This document shows positions 28,578 to 37,570 of a stretch of 64,000 bases of DNA, piece by piece. The stretch comes from Microbacterium natoriense (GTDB taxonomy: Bacteria > Actinomycetota > Actinomycetes > Actinomycetales > Microbacteriaceae), in assembly GCF_030816295.1 (NCBI RefSeq), contig NZ_JAUSXV010000001.1, positions 2,852,001 to 2,916,000 of the forward strand. Reading direction: 5' to 3'. Numbering within the stretch: the stretch's first letter is position 1; the number at the start of each line of letters is the position of its first letter. A program made the translations under genes and the position numbers. Below the pieces are notes generated by a model. It was given only the letters and a program-made list of their open reading frames with translations. It ran no database searches and had not been told where the DNA came from.

Positions 28578-29198
28578 GTGGACGTCATCAACGAACTCAT
28601 CCTGCAGACCGTCGCCTCGCCGTGGCTCTACCTCGTACTGCTCGCGGTCACGATCATCGACGGGTTCTTCCCCCCGGTGCCGAGTGAGACGGTGCTCGTC
28701 GCGGCCGCGGCCGTCGCCGTCTCCACGGGCGACCTCTGGATGCTCGCGCCCCTCGGTCTGATCGCCGCACTCGGCGCCGTGATCGGCGACAACATCGCCT
28801 TCGCCATCGGCCGGCGAGTGGGCACGACCCGCTTCTCGTGGATGCGGCGACCCCGCGTCAAGGCCGCGTTCGGACACGCAGAACGCGCGCTCGACCAGCG
28901 CAGCGCCGCACTGATCCTCGGCGCCCGCTACATCCCGGTCGGACGAGTGGCCGTGAACATGTCGGCCGGAGCCCTCGGGTTCCGGTGGCGTCGGTTCCTG
29001 CCGCTCAGCGTGCTCGCCGGAATCAGCTGGAGCGCCCTGAGCCTCGTGATCGGACTCTTCGCCGGTTCGTGGATCAAGGACCAGCCTCTGCTCAGCGCGG
29101 CGGTCGGCATCGGGGTCGCGCTCATCATCGGACTCGTGATCGACCGCGTGACGACAGCTCGTCGGCGACGCACCGCTGCGGTGCAGATGGCAGGATGA
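28578..29198 (+). CDS. DedA-family membrane protein
   Basis: A 206-residue protein with about five hydrophobic segments. The FFPPVPSET loop, GDNIAFAIGRRVG and the re-entrant RYIPVGRVAVNMSAG segment are DedA/SNARE-associated motifs; DedA proteins work as lipid scramblases or flippases, for example for undecaprenyl phosphate. The GTG at 28578 starts 6 nt after TAACGT (28566-28571). Its stop overlaps the ATG of a sensor kinase, so the three downstream genes begin as one operon. Confidence 0.88.
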   Translation: MDVINELILQTVASPWLYLVLLAVTIIDGFFPPVPSETVLVAAAAVAVSTGDLWMLAPLGLIAALGAVIGDNIAFAIGRRVGTTRFSWMRRPRVKAAFGHAERALDQRSAALILGARYIPVGRVAVNMSAGALGFRWRRFLPLSVLAGISWSALSLVIGLFAGSWIKDQPLLSAAVGIGVALIIGLVIDRVTTARRRRTAAVQMAG

Positions 29199-30460
29199 CA
29201 GGCATGGCACGACGCCGCAGACGCGAACCGCGCACACCGCGCACACCGCGGATCAGCCGCCGCACAGCATCCCTCGTCGCTGTGTGCGCGGCCGTCGTCG
29301 TGCTGTTCGCCGTGCTGGTGCCGGTCCAGACGGTCCTGTACGGCACTCCCCTGCCGCTCTCGTTCATTCTGGGCGCCGCGCTCTGCGTCTCGCCGCTGCT
29401 GGCGATCACTCGTCCTCGCCCGGCTGTCGCCCTCTTCTGCGGGGCCGCCTTCGTCCTGCCTCTGATCGTGTCGCCGACGCTCGCGATCGCCGCGCCCTGG
29501 CCGTGGTCGGTTCCTGCCCTGCTGACCTTCGTGCTCCTCGTCGGCATCGTGACCTTCCGACACGGCGCTCGGCACGGCGCGTTCCCGCTCGTCATCGGCG
29601 TCGTATCGTCGCTCATCGCCCCGCTGCTGCGACCTGAGATCGTCGCTACTGCGGCGGCCGCGGGAAGCGTGACCGCTGACCTCATCGTGACGGCATCCGT
29701 CGCCTCCGCCATGTTCATGATCGCAGCGCTGCTCGCGGGTCGGGTGCGCATCGGCGCCGAGCTCACCAGAGAACGCGAGCATGCGGCGCTCGAGCAGTCC
29801 CGTCGCGCCTTGGTCGAAGAGCGCACCCGCATCGCGAGGGAGTTGCACGACGTCATCGCCCACAGCCTGTCGATGGTGCAGGTTCAGGCGTCGACCGCTC
29901 GCTATCGCCTGCCTGAGATCAGCGCAGAAGCCGCGACGGAGTTCGACAGCATCGCCGCGACCGCCCGGGAATCGCTGACCGAGATGCGACGGATGCTCGG
30001 GGTGCTCCGCACCGAGGATCAGACGGCAGAGCTCGCCCCGCAACAGGGCATCGCCGATGTGCCGGCCCTCGTCGACACCGTGCGACGTGCCGGCGTCACC
30101 GTGGGACTGGAGATCACGGGCGACAGCGCGCGGGTGCCGCCCACCGTGCAGATCGCCGCCTTCCGGATCACTCAGGAAGCTCTGAGCAACGCCGTCCGTC
30201 ATGCCGCTGGTGCACTCGTCACCGTGCGGATCCAGACCGATGCTGCGGCCGTCGGCATCCGCATCCGAAACGCACCGCCGCCCGCCGCCTCGTCTCACAC
30301 CTCGACCGGTCCGGGACATGGCCTTCGCGGGATGCGCGAACGGGCCGAACTGCTCGGTGGCACCCTGATCGCCGGCTCGACCCCGGACGGCGGCTGGGAA
30401 GTCAGCGCCTCGCTCCCTCTCACCGAAACCGCCGACACCACCCGCCAGGAGACCTCGTGA
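29195..30460 (+). CDS. Sensor histidine kinase, NarL-type (HisKA_3)
   Basis: A 421-residue kinase with four to six membrane helices in residues 25-180, a coiled region, the HisKA_3 box RELHDVIAHSLSMVQVQ with phosphorylated H218, and a C-terminal HATPase domain with NAVRHA and GHGLRGMRERAELLGG. It is the usual partner of a LuxR-type regulator, and the next gene, overlapping by four bases, is such a regulator. The signal is unknown; a short extracytoplasmic part suggests sensing in or at the membrane. ATG at 29195 overlaps the DedA stop; ATG at 29204 is an alternative. Confidence 0.9.
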   Translation: MTGMARRRRREPRTPRTPRISRRTASLVAVCAAVVVLFAVLVPVQTVLYGTPLPLSFILGAALCVSPLLAITRPRPAVALFCGAAFVLPLIVSPTLAIAAPWPWSVPALLTFVLLVGIVTFRHGARHGAFPLVIGVVSSLIAPLLRPEIVATAAAAGSVTADLIVTASVASAMFMIAALLAGRVRIGAELTREREHAALEQSRRALVEERTRIARELHDVIAHSLSMVQVQASTARYRLPEISAEAATEFDSIAATARESLTEMRRMLGVLRTEDQTAELAPQQGIADVPALVDTVRRAGVTVGLEITGDSARVPPTVQIAAFRITQEALSNAVRHAAGALVTVRIQTDAAAVGIRIRNAPPPAASSHTSTGPGHGLRGMRERAELLGGTLIAGSTPDGGWEVSASLPLTETADTTRQETS

Positions 30461-31128
30461 CCATCAACGTCCTCATCGCCGACGACCAGGCCATGGTGCG
30501 AGCCGGCTTCGCCGCCCTGCTTGGCGCGCACGAGGGCATCCGCGTCGCGGGCCAGGCGGCCGACGGCGCCGAAGCGGTCGCCCTGTCGGCACGACTCGAT
30601 CCCGACGTCATCCTCATGGATGTCCGGATGCCGGAGCTGGACGGCATCGAGGCGACCCGCCGCATCCTGGGTCCGTCGTATCCGGCCGCCCACGTGCCGC
30701 GGATCATCATGCTCACCACTTTCGACATCGACGACTACGTCTACGACGCGCTCGAGGCCGGCGCCAGCGGCTTCCTCCTCAAGGACGCACTGCCGGAGGA
30801 GCTCGTGCACGCCGTGCGGGTCGTCGCCGGCGGAGACGCACTCCTCGCCCCGAGCGTGACCCGTCGCATGATCGAGCAGTTCGCCGGTCGACGCCCTCGG
30901 ACAACACGTGCGAACTCGGCTTTGAACGATCTGACAGAACGCGAGCGGGAGGTGCTCGTCCTGATCGGGAGAGGCCGATCGAACTCCGAGATCGCTGCAG
31001 ACCTCTTCATCGCTGAGCAGACGGTGAAGACCCACGTCGGCAAGGTGCTCGCGAAGCTCTCCCTGCGCGACCGGGTGCACGCCGTGATCCTCGCGTACGA
31101 CACGGGTCTGGTCGAGCCCTCCGCCTGA
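30457..31128 (+). CDS. Response regulator, NarL/LuxR type
   Basis: A 223-residue regulator with a receiver domain (phospho-accepting D55 in VILMDVRMPELDG, Lys in FLLKDA) and a C-terminal LuxR helix-turn-helix (LTEREREVLVLIGRGRSNSEIA, split as LTEREREVLVLIG and RSNSEIA). It is coupled to the preceding kinase. A likely target is the acyltransferase gene that starts 123 bp downstream, whose upstream region holds an inverted repeat; this is inference. Confidence 0.93.
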   Translation: MTINVLIADDQAMVRAGFAALLGAHEGIRVAGQAADGAEAVALSARLDPDVILMDVRMPELDGIEATRRILGPSYPAAHVPRIIMLTTFDIDDYVYDALEAGASGFLLKDALPEELVHAVRVVAGGDALLAPSVTRRMIEQFAGRRPRTTRANSALNDLTEREREVLVLIGRGRSNSEIAADLFIAEQTVKTHVGKVLAKLSLRDRVHAVILAYDTGLVEPSA

Positions 31129-31202
31129 ACCGCCATGGCCTGTTCCGGCGCGATGTCCCTCCACAGTAGGGGGCGAAACCGCACCGCGGTGTGATGTCTG
31201 CA

Positions 31203-31217
31203 TGGACACCACGTCCA
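31203..31217. promoter_or_regulatory. Inverted repeat upstream of the acyltransferase gene
   Basis: TGGAC (31203-31207) and GTCCA (31213-31217) form a 5-bp inverted repeat with ACCAC between them, 34 bp before the ATG at 31252. A further overlapping pair TGTC/GACA starts at 31196. It could be a site for the adjacent NarL-type regulator. Confidence 0.3.
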
Positions 31218-31251
31218 TAGTCTCCGAGGACACCGCTTCCGAGGAGGAACC

Positions 31252-32631
31252 ATGGCCATCGTGCACGCACCGTCGACAGGAGTCCCGACCGCGCCCCGCA
31301 TCCCCGTCCGCGACACCGGTGTGGACCTCGTCCGCGCCGTGTGCGTCGCCGGTGTCGTCCTGCTGCACGCCATCATGGTGGGCGTCACCGTCACCGACAC
31401 CGGCCCGGTCTTCGCGAACGCGAGCGACGGAGCCTGGTGGATCGTGCCCCTGAGCTGGCTGCTGCAGGTCATGCCGCTGTTCTTCGTGATCGGCGGCTTC
31501 GCCGGCCTCGTCGCCTACCGCCGACAGCGCGAACGCGGCGGTACCGCGTCGGCCTTCGTCGCCGCCCGAATCCATCGGCTCCTGCGTCCGGCGATGATAG
31601 TGATCGGAGTCGTCGGCGCCACGCTCGCCGTGCTGACTCTGGCCGGCGTTCCGCTGGATCTGGTGGCCGTCGCCGGGTTCCGGTACGGGCAGCCTCTCTG
31701 GTTCCTCGGAGTGTTCCTGTTCTGCCAGGCGCTCCTTCCCGCGCTCTCCGCTCTGCACGATCGTGCCCCGCTGCGCACGATCGCTGTTCTCGCCGGCCTC
31801 GCACTCGCCGTCGACCTCGCGCGGTCGGTGACCGGGATCGACGGGATCGGCTTCGTCAATCTCGCCTTCGTCTGGCTCGCACTGCAACAGCTCGGGTTCT
31901 TCTTCGCCGACGGCAGCGTCGACGCCTTCCGCCCGAGAACCAGGGGCCTCATCGCGGCGGGCGCCGCGGCGACCCTCGTCCTCGCCTTCGCGACAGGTGT
32001 CTACTCCCCCGATCTCATCGCGAACATCAATCCGCCGACAGGCGCACTGCTGCTGGTCGGGCTGGTGCATCTGAGCCTGTTGTCGCTGTTCCGCGAGCGC
32101 ATCGCGCTGCTCAGCACGCGTCCTCGCATCGCCGCGGTCAGCGCTTTCGTCAATCGCCGGACCATGACGATCTATCTCTGGCACATGCCGGTGCTTCTCG
32201 CGATGGCCGGAGCATCTGCGATCTTCGCGATGGCCCACGGTGTGGTGCTCCCGGATCCCGGCAGTGCCCTGTGGTGGCTCGGCCGCCCCCTCTGGCTCCT
32301 GACCGCGCTGGCCCTGACCGCTGCGGTCGCCGTCTCCTTCTCACGCTTCGAGGAGAAGGCGGCGCCCGCCTTCTCCCACGGCATCAGCCGATCGGTCGGC
32401 GCCGTCGGTCTCGGCGTCGGCGCCGTCGCACTCCTCCTGGTCGTGGGCACGACCCCGTTCACAGCGACAGCGGCTGTCGCGGCCATGCTGCTGGCTCAGC
32501 GCCTCGTGGCGCACGATCAGACTGCACCGCGAGCGGCCAGCGCGTCACCGACCTCGTCGGCGTGGCGGAGCGTGCGCACCATGAGCGGCACGACGCCGCG
32601 CAGACCCGAACGCGCTCCGCGTGCACGCTGA
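31252..32631 (+). CDS. Acyltransferase 3 family membrane protein
   Basis: A 459-residue protein with about ten membrane helices, opening with DTGVDLVRAVCVAGVVLLHA, where the R and H are those of the acyltransferase-3 motif, and FFVIGGFAGL in the third segment. NRRTMTIYLWHMPVLL near residue 300 supports the call. Such proteins acylate cell-envelope sugars or lipids. GAGGAGG precedes the ATG. The last 39 codons overlap the convergent bioN gene by 115 bp; this tail is Ser/Arg-rich and looks like the reverse of bioN rather than conserved protein. Confidence 0.83.
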   Translation: MAIVHAPSTGVPTAPRIPVRDTGVDLVRAVCVAGVVLLHAIMVGVTVTDTGPVFANASDGAWWIVPLSWLLQVMPLFFVIGGFAGLVAYRRQRERGGTASAFVAARIHRLLRPAMIVIGVVGATLAVLTLAGVPLDLVAVAGFRYGQPLWFLGVFLFCQALLPALSALHDRAPLRTIAVLAGLALAVDLARSVTGIDGIGFVNLAFVWLALQQLGFFFADGSVDAFRPRTRGLIAAGAAATLVLAFATGVYSPDLIANINPPTGALLLVGLVHLSLLSLFRERIALLSTRPRIAAVSAFVNRRTMTIYLWHMPVLLAMAGASAIFAMAHGVVLPDPGSALWWLGRPLWLLTALALTAAVAVSFSRFEEKAAPAFSHGISRSVGAVGLGVGAVALLLVVGTTPFTATAAVAAMLLAQRLVAHDQTAPRAASASPTSSAWRSVRTMSGTTPRRPERAPRAR

Positions 32632-33116
32632 GCCTCTCGCACCTGGGCGGCGAACCCTGCGACGACCGGGATCATGGTGATCGTCAAGGCGATCGTCATC
32701 GTCACCGACTCCGGGTCGATGCCGAATCGCCGCGCCGGAGCGAGCAGACCGCGCAGCACCTCGATCAGCTCGCCCATCCGCGTGGTGAGGGTCAGCAGAC
32801 TCGCCAGCAGCACGATCGCGATCACGCGGCCCGTGCTGATCCACGCGGCGACCGGGCCGACGAACACGAGCAGCGCGCCGCCCAGGACGAGCACGAGCCA
32901 GCGCAGCCGCCAGATCTCCCCGACCAGCACGCGCAGCGGAAGGCGCGCGAGTGCATAGAGCGAAATCACAGCCGCCAGCGCCCCGGCGATGCTCCACGCA
33001 GAGGGCGGCACAAGGGAGAGCGCGAGTGCCGCTGTGGCCAGGATCAGTAGCTTCACGCCCGCTCCGAGCCGGTGCACGGCGCTCGTCCCCGGTGAGTACA
33101 GCTGGATCACTCGCAC
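32517..33116 (-). CDS. bioN: Biotin ECF transporter T component
   Basis: A 199-residue membrane protein of the EcfT family, with five or so helices and the cytoplasmic helix carrying QVREAQRARGAR, the Ala-Arg-Gly signature that couples to the ATPase. It joins BioM and BioY to import biotin. The start overlaps bioM by 10 bp. The C-terminal end overlaps the 3' end of the opposite-strand acyltransferase gene. The gene order bioY-bioM-bioN is standard. Confidence 0.9.
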   Translation of the reverse strand: MRVIQLYSPGTSAVHRLGAGVKLLILATAALALSLVPPSAWSIAGALAAVISLYALARLPLRVLVGEIWRLRWLVLVLGGALLVFVGPVAAWISTGRVIAIVLLASLLTLTTRMGELIEVLRGLLAPARRFGIDPESVTMTIALTITMIPVVAGFAAQVREAQRARGARSGLRGVVPLMVRTLRHADEVGDALAARGAV

Positions 33117-33808
33117 CGTCTCCGGTAGTGCGAGACGACGTCATCCGCTTCCCCGACGGCGGCGATCTCGCCGCCGTCGAAGAGCAGTGCCGCGTCGCAC
33201 CGTGCCGCGAGCTCGAGATCGTGCGTGACGAGCACGACCTGCGCGGCCTGCGACAGCAGCAGGTCGCCGATGCGGCGCGCGTTGCGGAGGTCGAGCAGAG
33301 TGGTCGGCTCGTCGGCGATGATGAGAGAGGGGTCGGTGATCAGCACCGAGGCGATGGCGAGCAGCTGCTTCTGCCCACCGGACAGAGCGGATGCCGGGGC
33401 GTCCGCTCTGTCCGTCAGGCCGTACCGGGCGAGTGTCTCCGCCACCCGGGCTCTCACCTCGTCGCGCGGCAGACCGCGGAGCGAGAAGGCGAGATCCTCT
33501 GCCGGCGTCGGCATGAGGATCTGCGCCTGCGGATCCGTGAACACGAAGCCGACGCGCCGGCGGATCTCGGTTCGATGACGTCGAACGTCCAGCCCGTGCA
33601 CATGGACGCTTCCCGACGTCGGCTCGACCAGTCCGTCGAGCAGGCGGGCGAAGGTCGACTTCCCCGAGCCGTTGGCGCCGATCACGGCGATGCGCGCCGC
33701 ATCGAGTCCGACACTCACGTTCGACAGGATGCGGTGTCCGCCGCCGAGCACCGTGACACCGTCGAGAGCGATGCCGCGGTGCGCTGTGTCAGGCCGCAGT
33801 CCGCGCAT
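33107..33808 (-). CDS. bioM: Biotin ECF transporter ATPase
   Basis: An ABC ATPase of about 233 residues: Walker A GANGSGKSTF, the Q-loop in VFTDPQAQI, signature LSGGQKQLLAIA, Walker B LIIADEPTTLLD and His in VTHDLEL. The family's acidic Q-loop region pairs with BioN. I prefer the ATG at 33808, which overlaps bioY by 20 bp, over a GTG at 33841 that would overlap more. It powers biotin uptake with BioN and BioY. Confidence 0.9.
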   Translation of the reverse strand: MRGLRPDTAHRGIALDGVTVLGGGHRILSNVSVGLDAARIAVIGANGSGKSTFARLLDGLVEPTSGSVHVHGLDVRRHRTEIRRRVGFVFTDPQAQILMPTPAEDLAFSLRGLPRDEVRARVAETLARYGLTDRADAPASALSGGQKQLLAIASVLITDPSLIIADEPTTLLDLRNARRIGDLLLSQAAQVVLVTHDLELAARCDAALLFDGGEIAAVGEADDVVSHYRRRCE

Positions 33809-34373
33809 CTGTCGTCGCCCGCTCGAGGCGCGGTGAATCACCGAACGCCGGCGGATACGCCCGGCTCAGCGCCAGAGTGAGCACGGTCGCGGCCGCAGCC
33901 TTCAGGAGGTCGCCAGGGACGAAGACAGCCGTGGACAGTGCGGCGGGAGCGAGATCGATGCCGAGGACGAGCGCCTGAACGGGGATGCCGAAGAGGTAGA
34001 CGACGAGGATGCCGCCCACCACGACCGCCGACGCCGTGCGCCACCACGTGATCCGCGCGGAGCGGGTCATCAGACCGATCACGACGACTCCCGCGATCCA
34101 ACCCAGGAGGTATCCGGCGGTCGGACCCACGAAGACGCTCAGACCGCCTCGGCCCCCGGCGAGCACGGGCAAGCCGATCGCCGCCAGTACGAGCACGAGA
34201 AGCACGGCAAGAGGCGCTCGCCGGGGGCCGAGAACGGTGCCCGCGAGCATCACCCCCAGGGTCTGCGCGGTGATCGGCACTCCGCCGGGGAGGGGGATCG
34301 TCACCATCCCCAGCACCACGATGAGTGCGGCGAAGAGGGCGATGCGGGCGATGCTGCGGCCGCTGTCTGGCAT
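33789..34373 (-). CDS. bioY: Biotin transporter substrate-binding (S) component
   Basis: A 194-residue membrane protein with six helices. GGVPITAQTLGVMLAG and GGRGGLSVFVGPTAGYLLGW are the BioY biotin-binding segments. AGGAAGG precedes the ATG at 34373. It heads the bioYMN operon, which is read divergently from a TetR-type regulator; two 13-bp operator-like palindromes lie just upstream. The C-terminus ends in a polar Arg-rich tail. Confidence 0.93.
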   Translation of the reverse strand: MPDSGRSIARIALFAALIVVLGMVTIPLPGGVPITAQTLGVMLAGTVLGPRRAPLAVLLVLVLAAIGLPVLAGGRGGLSVFVGPTAGYLLGWIAGVVVIGLMTRSARITWWRTASAVVVGGILVVYLFGIPVQALVLGIDLAPAALSTAVFVPGDLLKAAAATVLTLALSRAYPPAFGDSPRLERATTDARTAA

Positions 34374-34386
34374 GCGGATTCCTTCC

Positions 34387-34414
34387 TGAACACTGTTCAC
34401 TTGAACGGTGTTCA
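34387..34414. promoter_or_regulatory. Tandem BioQ operators between bioY and bioQ
   Basis: TGAACACTGTTCA (34387-34399) is a perfect palindrome and TGAACGGTGTTCA (34402-34414) is palindromic in its outer five bases on each side. The known corynebacterial BioQ box is TGAAC-N3-GTTAC; both copies fit TGAAC-N3-GTTCA. They lie 15 bp apart centre to centre and directly before the bioQ -10 box TATAGT (34416-34421), so both directions would be repressed. Confidence 0.75.
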
Positions 34415-34427
34415 CTATAGTGAGTCC

Positions 34428-34997
34428 ATGAGCCCCGATCACAACCCGGCCCGTCACGATCGCGACAGCGTCGCCCGTGCCGCCCTGGCGCTGCTCGACG
34501 AGGTCGGGCTCGCGGATCTGTCCATGCGACGCATCGCCGCACGTCTCGAGGTGCAGCCGAGCGCCCTGTACTGGCACTTCGCGAACAAGCAGGAGCTACT
34601 CGCAGAGCTGGCCGACCGCATCACGGCCCGGATCCCGGTGACCGACGACGACGTCCTCACGACCGCCCGCAGCATCCGCGATGCTCTCTTCGCGTACCGC
34701 GACGGTGCCGAGCTGGTTCTCAGCACCTACGCTCTGCGGTTGGGCTCCTCTCACGCCCAGATCGCACTCGAGGCGTCGCTAGGCCCGCAGAGCACTGACC
34801 GCGCCACCGCCCTGCTTCATTTCATCCTCGGGCACACCACCCTCGCCCAGCTGCGCATGCATGCCGAGAGCCACGGGGCCGCCGCCGCTGCAGCAGCAGA
34901 GGAGATCGATCCCACCGCGGGCCTTGACAGCGTCTTCGACCTGGGAGTCGTTGCTATCGCCGGGATCAGCGCTTCTCAGCCGCGTGACCGAGCCTGA
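34428..34997 (+). CDS. bioQ: TetR-family repressor of biotin genes
   Basis: A 189-residue TetR regulator with the helix-turn-helix at about residues 20-60 (LSMRRIAARLEVQPSALYWHF) and a helical ligand domain. BioQ was assigned because the gene is divergent from bioY and the gap holds two copies of a TGAAC-N3-GTTCA box matching the BioQ motif. The ATG lies 6 nt after TATAGT, so the mRNA is leaderless and autorepressed. Its 3' end overlaps the convergent MFS gene by 32 bp. Confidence 0.82.
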   Translation: MSPDHNPARHDRDSVARAALALLDEVGLADLSMRRIAARLEVQPSALYWHFANKQELLAELADRITARIPVTDDDVLTTARSIRDALFAYRDGAELVLSTYALRLGSSHAQIALEASLGPQSTDRATALLHFILGHTTLAQLRMHAESHGAAAAAAAEEIDPTAGLDSVFDLGVVAIAGISASQPRDRA

Positions 34998-36330
34998 GGC
35001 CGGGGACGACGGCCAGCAGCGCGAGTGCGATGCACAACGCGTAGACGGCGCTGAACGCTCCCGCTCCGCCGCCGAGACTTGCGACCCCGAGCCCTGCCAC
35101 GGCGATAGCCAGGGCCGAGCCCGTGTTCTCGGCGATCGAGAGCGCCGATGAGTTGAACCCCTGGTCGCCCTCGCCCGCGTACGCGAGGGTCAGCACCGTC
35201 AGGCGCGGATAGAGGAGACCCATCCCGCCCCCTCCGAATCCCCACCCGACGATGACGAGCAGCGGCGAGATGCCGAAGAGCGCCGCGAGCAGGACGCACA
35301 CCAGAGCCAGAACGATCGATCCCAGTCCGATGGCGGCGATGCGGCGGTTGCCGAGGCGATCCCCGATCCGCCCCTGCAGGTCGGACGCTCCCGCCCAGGC
35401 GAACGCCGCGAGCATCAGCGCGATGCCCGCCCAGGTGGACGTGAATCCGAACCGTTCCATCAGCAGGTACGGCACGTATGCTTCTGCGGCGAAGAACGCA
35501 CCCGCGGCCAGACCCCGGGTGAGCACGACGCTCGGCAGGCCGGGAGCCGCACGAAGAGTGCGTCGTGGAAGAAGGGGCACGACGGCGAACCCGATGACGA
35601 CGAGCGACCCGAGCGCCAGAGGCCAGCCGACCTGCGGCGCCATGTCGGCCGAGAAGCCGACGAGGACCGCGAGGGCCGCCACGACCACCGCCAGAAGCAG
35701 CCGTCGGCGCAGCGCGCGCCGGTCCTGCGGGGCGCCGTGCCCGAGGTCGAGGTGGCGCAGGCGCACCACGATCACGAGGAACGCGACGGCTGTCAGCACC
35801 GCCACTCCGAGGAAGGCCCAGCGCCAGTCGAGATACTCGGCGACGGCGCCGGCGAGGAAGGGCCCGATCATCGACGGGACGACCCAGGCAGCGGCGAATG
35901 CGGCGAACACCCGTCCGTGCAGTTGCGGCGGATACAGACGAGCCACCACGACGTACAGAGCGACCGTCTGACCACCGGTGCCGAGCCCCTGGACGAGGCG
36001 CCCGATCAGGAACTGCGGCATCGTCGTCGCGAATCCAGAGATCAGCAGGCCGGCGATGAACAGCGAGACGGCCACATAGAGCGCGCCACGAGGGCCGCGC
36101 GCATCCGACCACGCACCGGCGGCGACCATGCCGATCACGCTCGTCGCGAGCGTTCCCGCGAAAGCGACGGCGTACAGCGCATCGCCGTCGAGTGCGTCGC
36201 TCACGACCGGCATCACCGTGGTGACCGCCAGGGCCTCGATCGCTGCGAAGAAGATGAGCGCCGAGGCACCCGCTGTGACCCAGATGCGCTCCCGATCCCA
36301 GATCGATGCGGCGCTCTGCACTCCGCTCAT
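34966..36330 (-). CDS. MFS transporter, DHA-type drug exporter
   Basis: A 454-residue protein with about 14 hydrophobic segments. GAWSDARGPRGALYV between helices 2 and 3 is motif A of the major facilitator superfamily, and GRLVQGLGTGGQTV is motif B. This suggests proton-driven export of a small molecule; the substrate is not known. The ATG at 36330 overlaps the stop of the broken aminotransferase gene by four bases, so the two form an operon. Confidence 0.85.
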   Translation of the reverse strand: MSGVQSAASIWDRERIWVTAGASALIFFAAIEALAVTTVMPVVSDALDGDALYAVAFAGTLATSVIGMVAAGAWSDARGPRGALYVAVSLFIAGLLISGFATTMPQFLIGRLVQGLGTGGQTVALYVVVARLYPPQLHGRVFAAFAAAWVVPSMIGPFLAGAVAEYLDWRWAFLGVAVLTAVAFLVIVVRLRHLDLGHGAPQDRRALRRRLLLAVVVAALAVLVGFSADMAPQVGWPLALGSLVVIGFAVVPLLPRRTLRAAPGLPSVVLTRGLAAGAFFAAEAYVPYLLMERFGFTSTWAGIALMLAAFAWAGASDLQGRIGDRLGNRRIAAIGLGSIVLALVCVLLAALFGISPLLVIVGWGFGGGGMGLLYPRLTVLTLAYAGEGDQGFNSSALSIAENTGSALAIAVAGLGVASLGGGAGAFSAVYALCIALALLAVVPGLRLGHAAEKR

Positions 36331-37482
36331 CGACGCGTGAGCGACGCGATGCGCTCGACGGCCTCGGTGATGATCTCGGGGCTCGTGCCGAAGTTGAGCC
36401 GCACGTAACCTTCACCCTCGGCGCCGAACGCGCTCCCGTCGTTGAGCGCGACCTTCGCCTCCTTCAGGATGCGTCGGGCGGGGGTGTCGCCGAGTCCGAG
36501 AGCCGATACGTCGATCCAGGCCAGATAGCCGGCGTCCGGAATCCGATAGCGGGCCTCCGGGAGGTGCCTGACGAGAAGATCTTCGAGCAGCACGCGGGTT
36601 GCGGTCGAGCGTGTGCAACAGGCCGTCGAGCCAGGCGTCGCTCTCTTCGCTGAAAGCCGCGACAGCCGCGAGAAGCCCGAACTGACCGGTGCGCCAGACG
36701 ACTTCGACGGGAAGGCCGCGCAGCACGGCAGCGCTGTCTTCGTGCGCCGCCACCATGAGCGCGCACTTGAGACCGGCGAGGTTGAACGCCTTGCTGGCGC
36801 TGACGACCGCATAGCCAACGCGCTGGGCGGCGGCTCCGACAGAGAGGAACGGGGTGAAACCGGCGCCCGGCTGCGCAAGAGGCGCGTGGATCTCATCGGA
36901 GACGACGATCGCGTCGAACTCCGCGGCGAGCTCCGCGAGGGCCTCGAGCGAGCTCCGGTCGTGCACCGTCCCGGTCGGATTGTGAGGGTTGCACAACAGC
37001 ATCGCGCGCGCTCCGTCTTCGAACGCTGTGCGGATGCCGTCGAGATCCAGTTTCCAGGTGGTGCCGGTGTCGCGCAGGGGCACGCGCTCGACCTCCGCGC
37101 CCGCCTCCTCGACCAGGTCGTAGAAGGGCGGATACACCGGCGGCGTCACGATCACACGCTCCCCCGGCTGCACGACCCGCCGCAGGATCTCGACGATCCC
37201 CATGCTGACGTCCGCGGTCGAGCGGATGCGGCCCGCATCGACATCCCAGTCGAAGCGGCGCTTCGCGAACGCCGCGTAGGTCTCGGCGAGCGGACTGCGA
37301 GAGGCGATGTAGCCCGTGTCCCCCGTGTCGATCGCACGCTGCAATGCAGCCGCCACAGGGGGCGCCAACGGGAAGTCCGTCTCGGCGACGAACAGCGGCA
37401 GAACGTCTGCGGGATACTCCCGCCACTTCTCACTGCTGCGCTCGCGGAGCTCGGCGAGCGTCAGCGCTGTGACCTCGTGCAT
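36327..37482 (-). pseudogene. MalY/PatB-type PLP aminotransferase (cystathionine beta-lyase-like), frameshifted
   Basis: The intact gene would encode a fold-type I PLP enzyme of about 385 residues. The first 295 residues run from ATG 37482 (after GGAGGAAC) through LCNPHNPTGTV and the PLP lysine in SASKAFNLAGLKCA. Near 36597-36600, at the end of LHTLDRN, the frame is lost; the rest of the protein (RVLLEDLLVRHLPEARYRIP onward) continues in another frame to the stop at 36327. One base added or two lost would explain it. MalY-type enzymes cleave cystathionine or related C-S bonds. It could be a real mutation or an error in the sequence. The downstream MFS gene is coupled to the true stop. Confidence 0.82.
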
Positions 37483-37570
37483 GTTCCTCCGGGTGTCGAC
37501 TCGCCACAGCCGGACCGGCCTCGGGACGCCAGAGCGCCGAGGCCGCTGTGCGGCAAAGGGCTGCTCGGCG

